A stretch of DNA of 64,000 nucleotides from Symsagittifera roscoffensis. Its lineage: Eukaryota > Xenacoelomorpha > Acoela > Convolutidae. Position numbers and translations under genes: made by a program. Shown piece by piece: positions 1 through 11,482 of the stretch; within the stretch, counting starts at the first letter, position 1, and every line of letters starts with the position of its first letter. The notes below the pieces were generated by a model, which did not search any database, had not been told where the DNA came from, and was given only the letters and a program-made list of their open reading frames with translations. Location of the stretch: positions 31,200,599-31,264,598 of the forward strand of contig NC_087063.1 of NCBI RefSeq assembly GCF_963678635.1, given 5' to 3'.

Positions 1-200
1 AACCATCCACAGCAGCTCAATGTTATCAACCACCTTACCTCATCGTTTGTTTCTCCCATCAAGGTTTTAAATGTCTCCTGGACAAAAATTCTAATTTTTG
101 CATGGTTTTCTGATGTTGTCTTTGTACTTGCACTTGACCCTTTAAGAAATGAATGCCCACAAATGTTCGTCGATTTCTTTCTGCACCAGCGATCGATCCT
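1..200 (-). pseudogene. Host-gene remnant left of the LTR (copy 1)
   Basis: This is the same sequence as 5771-5970. On the minus strand it reads as coding-like stretches ending in a possible GTAAGG donor. It is the flank of the LTR at 201 and is described with the fuller copy at 5470-5970. Confidence 0.35.
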
Positions 201-1112
201 TGTGACATTCGACCAGTATGCGCCAAAATGCAGGTTCAGCAGATTCGGAATTTTAGCAGCGAACCTTCCGAATTGACGGTTTTAAGCGATTAACAACGTT
301 ATTGGGACGATTAGTCAAACGGTGAAGGTCAAGATATTCTAGTATTTTGAAATTTTAAAAATTCGAACTATGACGTCATATTTCTGAGAAACGTCAGAAA
401 TGGCCATTTTGATAAAAAACAGAAGAAAAACACAACAACATTAGTTGCGATAGCGATAACAACAAAAATTGTGATTGAGAAACAACAACAAATTGCAGAA
501 GTAGCACAGACCGTTCCGAGTTGCAACTATTGTGTCGCTACAAAAGTTGCAAGGCCGTTGCGAACAACGGTGAATGGTGGAACACAGCCTTCCGGAAGGA
601 AGATAAAAGTCTTATTTCCCCGGATTCAAGAATCCGGAGGGGTCTCGGGACTGGAACTTTTCTCACCTTGTATAAACTTTTAATTTCCCTATTATGTCCT
701 GAATTGAATTTAATTAACATCTGAATTCATTCTGCTAAGATGAGAAGCTAGGAGTTGGGGGAAAGGGTTGATCCATCTTCGATGGAGATGATGATTTTTA
801 TCTACTGAACATGAAGAATAATAATTTAACAGATAGTAGTAGCCCTGATTTTAGGAGTGACCTCGTGGTCTGGGGATACTGAGACCCAGCCATGAGCTCA
901 CTATTTCTGCATGTAATCTAGTTAATTTTAGTGTTTTGACCGAAGCCGAAAGCAGTAACGTTTTTTGTCGACCCGATGTTAGAAAGACCACCGGAAGTAC
1001 TGGCTTGGAAGAGACGGTGAAAAGCATGTAGAGCTCTGTTTAGACGTTGGCCAGTCGTCTTAGAACCTAGCTTTATTTTCCGTCGATATGTATCTTCCGG
1101 GCGAATGTTACA
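201..1112 (+). mobile_element. 5' LTR, copy 1 (912 bp)
   Basis: The LTR starts TGTGACATTCG and ends CGAATGTTACA, so its tips form an inverted repeat (reverse complement TGTAACATTCG) with the TG...CA ends expected of retroviral-type LTRs. It is identical to 5971-6882 and about 96 percent identical to 29990-30903. A TATAAA box lies at 671-676. One ATCCGGAGGGGTC motif lies at 631-644. Short open frames inside it are not genes. Confidence 0.95.
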
Positions 1113-1124
1113 TAGATGTTTTTA

Positions 1125-1139
1125 TGGCGCTCCTGGGTG
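1125..1139 (+). promoter_or_regulatory. Candidate primer-binding site
   Basis: TGGCGCTCCTGGGTG begins 12 nt after the LTR end. Primer-binding sites start with TGG, pairing with tRNA CCA, but usually within a few nt of the LTR. I could not match the complement to a particular tRNA. The same site is at 6895 in the full copy. Confidence 0.2.
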
Positions 1140-3095
1140 TTATTCTTTTTTAACATCATGACTGGCTGAACCGTTAACGAGCACTCCGCGCCGAGCGGAT
1201 GCTCACATTAACGCCCTTAATAGGCCTAAAGCTCCGGGGCGCAAGTGTAGCTCGGAACGCGGAAGCCTTCCGGGTTACCGTGAATAGCTTTTTAACCTAG
1301 TTAAGACCGAAAATTCATGAATCAGGAAGGGTGGGGGGATCGGCCATTCCCTCGTTCCCTGAGAGGTTTGTGACCAAAAACAATTAAAGATATATATAAA
1401 ACCAAACAAAAAGTTGTATAGTGCCCAAGAAAAACAAAAAATATAAAAAATAACCGAAAAAACCAAAAACAGTAAAAAAGTAAAAAATCAGTAGAAAACA
1501 TCCCCCCAGACAAGATGTGATCCGACCCTACCGTTTGTTGTTGATAGATATATTGTTGTTACAGGCATTTATATCAGTCAGGATTGTTACGATCAATTTT
1601 GTAGCCCGTTTGTGAGGCTTGTACTGTAGGGTTATTTGAGCTTTTAAGCACGTTAATGATAAATTGCGCTCAATCCGGAAGGGTCAGCTGATTTGCGCTC
1701 AATCCGGAGGGGTCTTGGGAGAAGGCTGATCCGGCAAGCAGTACAGGGAGCAACAAGAAGGGGCTCAACGACAACAACAATCGACTGTTGGGTATCGTTA
1801 ACAAGTTTTGTATCCCTTTTGGTACAAAAATTAAGATAGTAATCTGTGGGGGGCTCGACAGTGCTGCACTGTAGTGACCCTTCACCAAACTGCGAATATC
1901 CGAGTTAAGCACCTTAATTCGGATATTAAACAAACCCGGAGGGGTATAGTATTACTAATATTTTTACTTATATAGCCTATATTAATACTCCTATATCGTT
2001 TTTCAGTGAAAAACACAGAAAGCAGAACGGTTTTTAGAGTCAAAATAGCGATATTTTGATCCCCCACAAATCGCGATTTTTGAGATATCGATATTTTTTG
2101 AAACGAAAAAAAGCGCTAAATTAGTGTGTTACATCTTAACTGCACTACTATAATAGATAGAACCGGTTAAGTTGAGTTCGGAAGTGGTTGGAACTATTTT
2201 GGAACCAAAAACCGAATTTTCGTGATTTTTGAGAAAACGGAACACTATAAATTCAGAAAATTTTTTGAAATTTTTGAGTTAGGACAGTAAAAATAGTTGT
2301 TCGGACAACGTCCACTAGTGAATCTACAAGCTTTAAAACCCGCTTACCGAAAACCTTCCGGGTTGCAGAGAAATCGAACTTAACGTGTTTGATTTGGTGG
2401 ATTCATCTATCCGGAGGGGTACAGGTAGCATAATTTTTCTCAAATTTTTTCAACTAAAGCGTTTTAGATCGTGTCTTTTGCATTGAACTAGAAAAGTATG
2501 GGCCTTCTGAGCTCGGATCAATAAATTTTAGTTCGAAAAAAAGCAGAATTGCGAAAAAGTTAGGCGGAACCTATAAGAGAGAAATTTTTTGACTTTAGAA
2601 AAAGACGTTTTGGTTAATAACTTTGGAACTACTGGACAGATCCAGTTAATCTTGATACCAATAGATCGGAAATTAGCTGAGCTTACTGATAGGGAAAAAA
2701 GTTTTTCGAAAAAGTAAGCGTGAAAAGTTTTTGAGATTGTTTTTAGCAAATTCACCAATTTGGGAGAGTAGACCTTCACGTTTTATAAATTTTTTTAGGA
2801 AAGCCCTTACACCCCTACCAAAAGGTAATAGCGGTTGAACAAAGTAACTTTAGGCTGTTCTAGACGAAAAGGGAAGGCTAAAGGCACAGGAAAACCTTAA
2901 TCGAGCCGAGGTTAGGCTACCGATAAGACCCTTCACCGTTAGCGTGAATTGTCAAATAAGAGGCTTAACTTCAATCCGGAAGGGTCTAGGAAAGCATTAC
3001 ATACCCTTCCTAGTTAATTTAAAAAGCAAAATAGCATCGGAGAACGTATTCGGAGAGGTATAGGTTGAAAGAAGGAAATCTCCGATAAGCTACTT

Positions 3096-3247
3096 TTACA
3101 AAACCAGAGGGGTCCCAATCCGGAGGGGTCTTATATTTGCTAACTCAGAGGGGTTCCAATCCAAAGGGGTCTAAATTTTGCCAATCTGGAGGGGTCTCAA
3201 TTTTGCCAGTCCTGAAGGGTCCTATTTTTGCCAATCCGGAGGGATGT
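3096..3247 (+). repeat. Degenerate tandem run of the AATCCGGAGGGGTC motif
   Basis: Five to six adjacent units of about 25-33 bp each carry a variant of AATCCGGAGGGGTC followed by a T-rich stretch ending TTTGCC. Variants include AATCTGGAGGGGTC, AATCCAAAGGGGTC and AGTCCTGAAGGGTC. The same run is at about 8867-9018. Confidence 0.8.
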
Positions 3248-4018
3248 TACTTTATTAAAGGACTTAGGTAAACAGAAGAAAGACTACAATGAGAGGTATT
3301 AGGTTATTATCAGACAGGCTAGGAATCAGTGACTGCACTGGTAACTTGCCTTTCAATAAAAACCAGAACAAAACAAAACAGGTCCGAACTCGGATATTCG
3401 CTACACTAAGTCTAAACTAAAAAGAGCGTAATTCATTGGTGTAGATTGAAACCCAATACGTTTTTGTGAAAAGTGACTGCCCTGAGGATTTTAGTAGGTC
3501 TAGCTCGGGCAGTCCGAAGGCAGATAGGTAACACAGTACTCGGTGGGTGCAATCGACGCCCACTTGAGAAAATTACTGCCTTCAAAGTTTTGTCTGTTTG
3601 GTGCAGCACCAAGCAGGGAAAGCTTTTTCTTTAAAATATAAGTTCGACTATTGTACTGCGACCGACTAAAATTACAATAGACATACGTTTTTTTATAGAG
3701 GTATTCATATTCTGTCATTATATATTTTTTTGTTTTTGATTTTAAATCAACAAAATTTGTGCTTGATTAGGTAGTGAGTACACTATCTTTTAAATTGACT
3801 GATAACATCATATTGTGCTAGTTCTCAAATCTTACGACCAATAATCGGTTAGTGTGACTAAATTATATACAAACTGCACTCTGATAACATACAGGGATTC
3901 GTGGTCACTATTTAATATAATCTTGTGAAGTTTATTTTGTTGTGTCATTATTATTGATAGTCAAACTATAAAGTCACTAGCAATCGAATTGAGTGTATAG
4001 GCATTAAGAAGTGACAAA

Positions 4019-5425
4019 TTGAGAATGAGTCTAGACAAGTCAAGGATACCTAAACGAGGTAATAGTTCTAGGAAATTCATACCCAAAAAGCAAAGAAAAA
4101 CAATGACCGACCCTTTTGTGGATCGGATCAAACGAGCCCGGACCGACAAAGGGGAAAAGGTATTAGGCAGAATGGTTGAAACGAGGAGTCAGAAGACCAC
4201 AGAAAAGAGAAAAGAAATATTAGAAGTGGAGGTCAATACGGACCAGGCCATGAATTACAACCAGGAAGTACATGGACTGGAAGGGAGAGGAAGAAGGCTG
4301 GCGAGTGAATCTACTCCGGTAGAACAAGGCCATGATTTTGCCACTTCCACCGGGACATTGGATTGAGAGGAGATGTCGGAACTGTCCGACATTTCAACTG
4401 AAATAGTGCCAACTAGAAGATCTCCAACAGACAACACCATGATGGCTGGCGGGACTGAGAAACAAACAACGTCCTCATCGTTCTCAGAAAGAATGAAGAA
4501 CACCTCAGGAAACATCTTTCCATTCACCATGGGAGTGGGCACAGGAAATGAAGGTGAATCCCAGGAGGAGGAGGAGGAGGAGGACGAAGAAGAGCAAGCG
4601 GACTTTGGGTCTCAAGTCAGCCTCAATAGTTCGACCCAGGAGAATGAGGCATACGTCGAAAGAGAGACTGGAACCATAGACAAATTTGGAGTGGTGAGAA
4701 CGATAAGCAAAGAGGTAAACACACCGGGCCAGTCGAGAGGCTTCGCGATTATGACAAATTCAGAGCCGCAAACTGGGGAGAGTAGAAACAAAGGGCTAGG
4801 CAACGCATCGGCGAATCCTGAAGTGGATAATGAAAAGACGTCGAGGCAGAGAGTCAAGGCCCAAATCTCGACCAGCACGAAGCTACCTGGGACCGACAGG
4901 GTTACACCGCCACTAGTGACGCCACTCGTGGATAACGGGGCAGCACTAGAAGAAGCCTTGAACAATATAGTGGGCAGTATAGGAGAACAAAATGAACAGA
5001 TGTCCATAAGAATGAGTGAACTAGAAAGAGCAGTTCACATTGAAATAGAAAGTCTGCGGGAAGAAATAAACCGCAATAGACAAGAAGTTGGTAGGAGCGA
5101 AAAACGCTTGAAAGAAAGAACGGACGAGCACATAGCGAAGAACTTGTCGAGAATGACAAGAGAAGCGGAACAGAGAGAGTTACGCTTAAGAGACGACATG
5201 GAGAAGTTAAGAATTCAGCAAGAGCAGTCTCTTGGGACTCTTGACACAAAGATAGACGCGATGATGGAGAGGCGAACTCAGGCTATCATGGATAGGTTGG
5301 ACGGGCTACTAGGCAGCAAGAGTGGACAAAAAGGAGGGGAACCGAACTCGGGAGGTCCCAGCAGGGAGCCGAAGGTGAACTTCAATTACCATCAAAGGAG
5401 GAGGACATATGGATCCACTAGGTAG
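4019..5425 (+). CDS. Gag-like N-terminal ORF, copy 1 (in-frame TGA)
   Basis: Two same-frame pieces, 115 and 350 codons, are separated only by a TGA at 4364-4366 followed by GAGGAGATG. The first piece is very basic. The second has an acidic run of Glu/Asp near residues 64-75 and a long charged helical stretch, probably coiled coil, at about residues 200-310. There is no zinc knuckle. The position just after the leader and before the capsid-type ORF suggests the N-terminal part of Gag. Copy 1 is cut off at 5466, so it never reaches gag-pol. The sequence is identical to 9790-11196. Confidence 0.7.
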
Positions 5426-5469
5426 GGGCAGTTCATCAGGCTATGCCACAAGGGATAATAGAACATTTG

Positions 5470-5970
5470 ATCAGTCTTCTTTTTTTTTGTTCATGGCAAG
5501 TAATTTTTGGGCAAATTCCTTCTCAATTTTCAGCATAACCTTTTCAGAGGGTGCATCTTTTTTTTCAAAAATTGAGCAGTTTTTCTACAAAGATTTCACT
5601 TTTATTTCATGAATTCGTTTACTGCTTTTTTTGCATATGCTTTTTCCGCGGCTTCTATTGTACTTAAGTTCTACTCGATAGTTTTCCGTTTCTACAATCA
5701 AGAGAGGAAAATGTCGATATCAAAATTATCTTTTATCCGGGGCTTCGGACGCATTGACAGCATTTCATGCAACCATCCACAGCAGCTCAATGTTATCAAC
5801 CACCTTACCTCATCGTTTGTTTCTCCCATCAAGGTTTTAAATGTCTCCTGGACAAAAATTCTAATTTTTGCATGGTTTTCTGATGTTGTCTTTGTACTTG
5901 CACTTGACCCTTTAAGAAATGAATGCCCACAAATGTTCGTCGATTTCTTTCTGCACCAGCGATCGATCCT
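5470..5970 (-). pseudogene. Decayed host-gene 3' part, left of the element
   Basis: On the minus strand there are several short coding-like stretches in shifting frames: a stretch of about 35 codons ending at a GTAAGG donor near 5800, then fragments reading RVELKY, IEAAEKAYAKKAVNEF and EIFVEKLLNF, then a final stretch ending LLAMNKKKED and a stop near 5470. They are Lys/Glu-rich and would join only with several frameshifts, so this is a pseudogene. The remnant at 30904-31016 on the other side of the retroelement continues into it. I do not recognise the protein. Coordinates of individual exons are approximate. Confidence 0.4.
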
Positions 5971-6882
5971 TGTGACATTCGACCAGTATGCGCCAAAATG
6001 CAGGTTCAGCAGATTCGGAATTTTAGCAGCGAACCTTCCGAATTGACGGTTTTAAGCGATTAACAACGTTATTGGGACGATTAGTCAAACGGTGAAGGTC
6101 AAGATATTCTAGTATTTTGAAATTTTAAAAATTCGAACTATGACGTCATATTTCTGAGAAACGTCAGAAATGGCCATTTTGATAAAAAACAGAAGAAAAA
6201 CACAACAACATTAGTTGCGATAGCGATAACAACAAAAATTGTGATTGAGAAACAACAACAAATTGCAGAAGTAGCACAGACCGTTCCGAGTTGCAACTAT
6301 TGTGTCGCTACAAAAGTTGCAAGGCCGTTGCGAACAACGGTGAATGGTGGAACACAGCCTTCCGGAAGGAAGATAAAAGTCTTATTTCCCCGGATTCAAG
6401 AATCCGGAGGGGTCTCGGGACTGGAACTTTTCTCACCTTGTATAAACTTTTAATTTCCCTATTATGTCCTGAATTGAATTTAATTAACATCTGAATTCAT
6501 TCTGCTAAGATGAGAAGCTAGGAGTTGGGGGAAAGGGTTGATCCATCTTCGATGGAGATGATGATTTTTATCTACTGAACATGAAGAATAATAATTTAAC
6601 AGATAGTAGTAGCCCTGATTTTAGGAGTGACCTCGTGGTCTGGGGATACTGAGACCCAGCCATGAGCTCACTATTTCTGCATGTAATCTAGTTAATTTTA
6701 GTGTTTTGACCGAAGCCGAAAGCAGTAACGTTTTTTGTCGACCCGATGTTAGAAAGACCACCGGAAGTACTGGCTTGGAAGAGACGGTGAAAAGCATGTA
6801 GAGCTCTGTTTAGACGTTGGCCAGTCGTCTTAGAACCTAGCTTTATTTTCCGTCGATATGTATCTTCCGGGCGAATGTTACA
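5971..6882 (+). mobile_element. 5' LTR of the full-length element (912 bp)
   Basis: Same ends as the LTR at 201-1112 (TGTGACATTCG...CGAATGTTACA). By eye it differs from the 3' LTR at roughly 35-40 positions over 912 bp. The three bases to its left are CCT, and the three bases right of the 3' LTR are also CCT, a possible short target duplication. Confidence 0.95.
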
Positions 6883-9789
6883 TAGATGTTTTTATGGCGC
6901 TCCTGGGTGTTATTCTTTTTTAACATCATGACTGGCTGAACCGTTAACGAGCACTCCGCGCCGAGCGGATGCTCACATTAACGCCCTTAATAGGCCTAAA
7001 GCTCCGGGGCGCAAGTGTAGCTCGGAACGCGGAAGCCTTCCGGGTTACCGTGAATAGCTTTTTAACCTAGTTAAGACCGAAAATTCATGAATCAGGAAGG
7101 GTGGGGGGATCGGCCATTCCCTCGTTCCCTGAGAGGTTTGTGACCAAAAACAATTAAAGATATATATAAAACCAAACAAAAAGTTGTATAGTGCCCAAGA
7201 AAAACAAAAAATATAAAAAATAACCGAAAAAACCAAAAACAGTAAAAAAGTAAAAAATCAGTAGAAAACATCCCCCCAGACAAGATGTGATCCGACCCTA
7301 CCGTTTGTTGTTGATAGATATATTGTTGTTACAGGCATTTATATCAGTCAGGATTGTTACGATCAATTTTGTAGCCCGTTTGTGAGGCTTGTACTGTAGG
7401 GTTATTTGAGCTTTTAAGCACGTTAATGATAAATTGCGCTCAATCCGGAAGGGTCAGCTGATTTGCGCTCAATCCGGAGGGGTCTTGGGAGAAGGCTGAT
7501 CCGGCAAGCAGTACAGGGAGCAACAAGAAGGGGCTCAACGACAACAACAATCGACTGTTGGGTATCGTTAACAAGTTTTGTATCCCTTTTGGTACAAAAA
7601 TTAAGATAGTAATCTGTGGGGGGCTCGACAGTGCTGCACTGTAGTGACCCTTCACCAAACTGCGAATATCCGAGTTAAGCACCTTAATTCGGATATTAAA
7701 CAAACCCGGAGGGGTATAGTATTACTAATATTTTTACTTATATAGCCTATATTAATACTCCTATATCGTTTTTCAGTGAAAAACACAGAAAGCAGAACGG
7801 TTTTTAGAGTCAAAATAGCGATATTTTGATCCCCCACAAATCGCGATTTTTGAGATATCGATATTTTTTGAAACGAAAAAAAAGCGCTAAATTAGTGTGT
7901 TACATCTTAACTGCACTACTATAATAGATAGAACCGGTTAAGTTGAGTTCGGAAGTGGTTGGAACTATTTTGGAACCAAAAACCGAATTTTCGTGATTTT
8001 TGAGAAAACGGAACACTATAAATTCAGAAAATTTTTTGAAATTTTTGAGTTAGGACAGTAAAAATAGTTGTTCGGACAACGTCCACTAGTGAATCTACAA
8101 GCTTTAAAACCCGCTTACCGAAAACCTTCCGGGTTGCAGAGAAATCGAACTTAACGTGTTTGATTTGGTGGATTCATCTATCCGGAGGGGTACAGGTAGC
8201 ATAATTTTTCTCAAATTTTTTCAACTAAAGCGTTTTAGATCGTGTCTTTTGCATTGAACTAGAAAAGTATGGGCCTTCTGAGCTCGGATCAATAAATTTT
8301 AGTTCGAAAAAAAGCAGAATTGCGAAAAAGTTAGGCGGAACCTATAAGAGAGAAATTTTTTGACTTTAGAAAAAGACGTTTTGGTTAATAACTTTGGAAC
8401 TACTGGACAGATCCAGTTAATCTTGATACCAATAGATCGGAAATTAGCTGAGCTTACTGATAGGGAAAAAAGTTTTTCGAAAAAGTAAGCGTGAAAAGTT
8501 TTTGAGATTGTTTTTAGCAAATTCACCAATTTGGGAGAGTAGACCTTCACGTTTTATAAATTTTTTTAGGAAAGCCCTTACACCCCTACCAAAAGGTAAT
8601 AGCGGTTGAACAAAGTAACTTTAGGCTGTTCTAGACGAAAAGGGAAGGCTAAAGGCACAGGAAAACCTTAATCGAGCCGAGGTTAGGCTACCGATAAGAC
8701 CCTTCACCGTTAGCGTGAATTGTCAAATAAGAGGCTTAACTTCAATCCGGAAGGGTCTAGGAAAGCATTACATACCCTTCCTAGTTAATTTAAAAAGCAA
8801 AATAGCATCGGAGAACGTATTCGGAGAGGTATAGGTTGAAAGAAGGAAATCTCCGATAAGCTACTTTTACAAAACCAGAGGGGTCCCAATCCGGAGGGGT
8901 CTTATATTTGCTAACTCAGAGGGGTTCCAATCCAAAGGGGTCTAAATTTTGCCAATCTGGAGGGGTCTCAATTTTGCCAGTCCTGAAGGGTCCTATTTTT
9001 GCCAATCCGGAGGGATGTTACTTTATTAAAGGACTTAGGTAAACAGAAGAAAGACTACAATGAGAGGTATTAGGTTATTATCAGACAGGCTAGGAATCAG
9101 TGACTGCACTGGTAACTTGCCTTTCAATAAAAACCAGAACAAAACAAAACAGGTCCGAACTCGGATATTCGCTACACTAAGTCTAAACTAAAAAGAGCGT
9201 AATTCATTGGTGTAGATTGAAACCCAATACGTTTTTGTGAAAAGTGACTGCCCTGAGGATTTTAGTAGGTCTAGCTCGGGCAGTCCGAAGGCAGATAGGT
9301 AACACAGTACTCGGTGGGTGCAATCGACGCCCACTTGAGAAAATTACTGCCTTCAAAGTTTTGTCTGTTTGGTGCAGCACCAAGCAGGGAAAGCTTTTTC
9401 TTTAAAATATAAGTTCGACTATTGTACTGCGACCGACTAAAATTACAATAGACATACGTTTTTTTATAGAGGTATTCATATTCTGTCATTATATATTTTT
9501 TTGTTTTTGATTTTAAATCAACAAAATTTGTGCTTGATTAGGTAGTGAGTACACTATCTTTTAAATTGACTGATAACATCATATTGTGCTAGTTCTCAAA
9601 TCTTACGACCAATAATCGGTTAGTGTGACTAAATTATATACAAACTGCACTCTGATAACATACAGGGATTCGTGGTCACTATTTAATATAATCTTGTGAA
9701 GTTTATTTTGTTGTGTCATTATTATTGATAGTCAAACTATAAAGTCACTAGCAATCGAATTGAGTGTATAGGCATTAAGAAGTGACAAA
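6883..9789 (+). other. Untranslated leader of the full-length element
   Basis: Identical to 1113-4018 apart from one extra A near 7870. No coding frame. It repeats the AATCCGGAGGGGTC-like motifs, with the dense tandem run at about 8867-9018 and the candidate primer-binding site at 6895-6909. Confidence 0.8.
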
Positions 9790-11196
9790 TTGAGAATGAG
9801 TCTAGACAAGTCAAGGATACCTAAACGAGGTAATAGTTCTAGGAAATTCATACCCAAAAAGCAAAGAAAAACAATGACCGACCCTTTTGTGGATCGGATC
9901 AAACGAGCCCGGACCGACAAAGGGGAAAAGGTATTAGGCAGAATGGTTGAAACGAGGAGTCAGAAGACCACAGAAAAGAGAAAAGAAATATTAGAAGTGG
10001 AGGTCAATACGGACCAGGCCATGAATTACAACCAGGAAGTACATGGACTGGAAGGGAGAGGAAGAAGGCTGGCGAGTGAATCTACTCCGGTAGAACAAGG
10101 CCATGATTTTGCCACTTCCACCGGGACATTGGATTGAGAGGAGATGTCGGAACTGTCCGACATTTCAACTGAAATAGTGCCAACTAGAAGATCTCCAACA
10201 GACAACACCATGATGGCTGGCGGGACTGAGAAACAAACAACGTCCTCATCGTTCTCAGAAAGAATGAAGAACACCTCAGGAAACATCTTTCCATTCACCA
10301 TGGGAGTGGGCACAGGAAATGAAGGTGAATCCCAGGAGGAGGAGGAGGAGGAGGACGAAGAAGAGCAAGCGGACTTTGGGTCTCAAGTCAGCCTCAATAG
10401 TTCGACCCAGGAGAATGAGGCATACGTCGAAAGAGAGACTGGAACCATAGACAAATTTGGAGTGGTGAGAACGATAAGCAAAGAGGTAAACACACCGGGC
10501 CAGTCGAGAGGCTTCGCGATTATGACAAATTCAGAGCCGCAAACTGGGGAGAGTAGAAACAAAGGGCTAGGCAACGCATCGGCGAATCCTGAAGTGGATA
10601 ATGAAAAGACGTCGAGGCAGAGAGTCAAGGCCCAAATCTCGACCAGCACGAAGCTACCTGGGACCGACAGGGTTACACCGCCACTAGTGACGCCACTCGT
10701 GGATAACGGGGCAGCACTAGAAGAAGCCTTGAACAATATAGTGGGCAGTATAGGAGAACAAAATGAACAGATGTCCATAAGAATGAGTGAACTAGAAAGA
10801 GCAGTTCACATTGAAATAGAAAGTCTGCGGGAAGAAATAAACCGCAATAGACAAGAAGTTGGTAGGAGCGAAAAACGCTTGAAAGAAAGAACGGACGAGC
10901 ACATAGCGAAGAACTTGTCGAGAATGACAAGAGAAGCGGAACAGAGAGAGTTACGCTTAAGAGACGACATGGAGAAGTTAAGAATTCAGCAAGAGCAGTC
11001 TCTTGGGACTCTTGACACAAAGATAGACGCGATGATGGAGAGGCGAACTCAGGCTATCATGGATAGGTTGGACGGGCTACTAGGCAGCAAGAGTGGACAA
11101 AAAGGAGGGGAACCGAACTCGGGAGGTCCCAGCAGGGAGCCGAAGGTGAACTTCAATTACCATCAAAGGAGGAGGACATATGGATCCACTAGGTAG
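9790..11196 (+). CDS. Gag-like N-terminal ORF (full-length copy, in-frame TGA)
   Basis: Same as 4019-5425: a basic 115-codon part, a TGA at 10135-10137, then 350 codons in the same frame ending at a TAG (11194-11196). The likely biological start may be the later in-frame ATG opening MVETRSQK. Domain features are an acidic tract, then a long heptad-like charged helix suggesting self-assembly, then a Gly/Ser/Arg-rich tail. A second frame (+1) is already open at the TAG and leads on to gag-pol, so either a +1 frameshift or a lost base joined them. I recognise no Pfam-type family here; assignment to Gag is from position. Confidence 0.65.
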
Positions 11197-11446
11197 GGGC
11201 AGTTCATCAGGCTATGCCACAAGGGATAATAGAACATGGGGCCCGAACAGTAGAGCAAGTTCAACGGGGAACAGACAGACCTCTAACGAACGACCAACGC
11301 AAGGCACACATGCGACTGGGAGAAGTGATTCCGGTAACAGGAGATATGCGAGCCCAGGGAGGAGTCATGTGGGCCAAGGGGGAAACACTCACGGCTATTC
11401 GGATTGCAGGGATGCACCTGAATACAGAGCCTTCGACAAGGTGTGA
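11180..11446 (+). CDS. Gag linker segment, Gly/Ser/Asn/Arg-rich
   Basis: An 88-codon stretch overlaps the end of the previous ORF in the +1 frame. It is rich in Gly, Ser, Arg and Asn, like disordered linkers in Gag. It ends at a TGA (11444-11446). The same frame continues without another stop for 12 codons into the capsid ORF at 11483, so this segment and the next ORF were probably one reading frame before the TGA arose. Confidence 0.55.
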   Translation: MDPLGRGSSSGYATRDNRTWGPNSRASSTGNRQTSNERPTQGTHATGRSDSGNRRYASPGRSHVGQGGNTHGYSDCRDAPEYRAFDKV

Positions 11447-11482
11447 GGACACTCAGGCGGGAACTCAAGGGATGCTACGGCA

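Larger units (their letters stand above)
1113..4018 (+). other. Untranslated leader of the retroelement, copy 1
   Basis: This is 2.9 kb with no credible coding frame, between the LTR and the first ORF. It is AT-rich with many short copies of a purine-rich motif close to AATCCGGAGGGGTC, some degenerate and some with GAAGGG. There is a dense tandem run at about 3096-3247. A long structured leader of this kind is the usual place for packaging and dimerisation signals; that role is inferred. Confidence 0.8.
1..5466. repeat. Tandem duplication, unit 1 (truncated by window edge)
   Basis: Bases 1-5466 recur at 5771-11237. The offset is 5770 until about 7870, where one extra A in an A-run makes it 5771; I saw no other difference. 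The unit contains about 0.5 kb of host flank, a whole 5' LTR, the leader and the first Gag-like ORF. It stops abruptly at 5466, inside the region that in unit 2 continues into gag-pol. The near-identity contrasts with the roughly 4 percent LTR divergence, so the duplication is much younger than the insertion, or is an assembly artefact. Confidence 0.95.
5467..11237. repeat. Tandem duplication, unit 2 (5771 bp)
   Basis: This is the second unit. It begins at the junction 5466/5467, where retroelement sequence meets host flank, and ends at 11237, after which the element continues uniquely. Because both units contain the same host flank followed by the same LTR, a duplication after insertion explains the layout better than two independent insertions. 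Bases 5467-5770 are seen only once here because unit 1 begins outside the window. Confidence 0.93.

Noticed and set aside
471-724. Small ORFs inside the LTRs
   Set aside because: They overlap in several frames, differ between LTR copies without regard to codons, and have no known product.
4364-4372. TGA followed by GAGGAGATG as selenocysteine or programmed readthrough
   Set aside because: No SECIS-like hairpin was evident, and other isolated stops (TGA, TAG, TAA) occur through the element at the rate expected from LTR divergence, so mutation is simpler.
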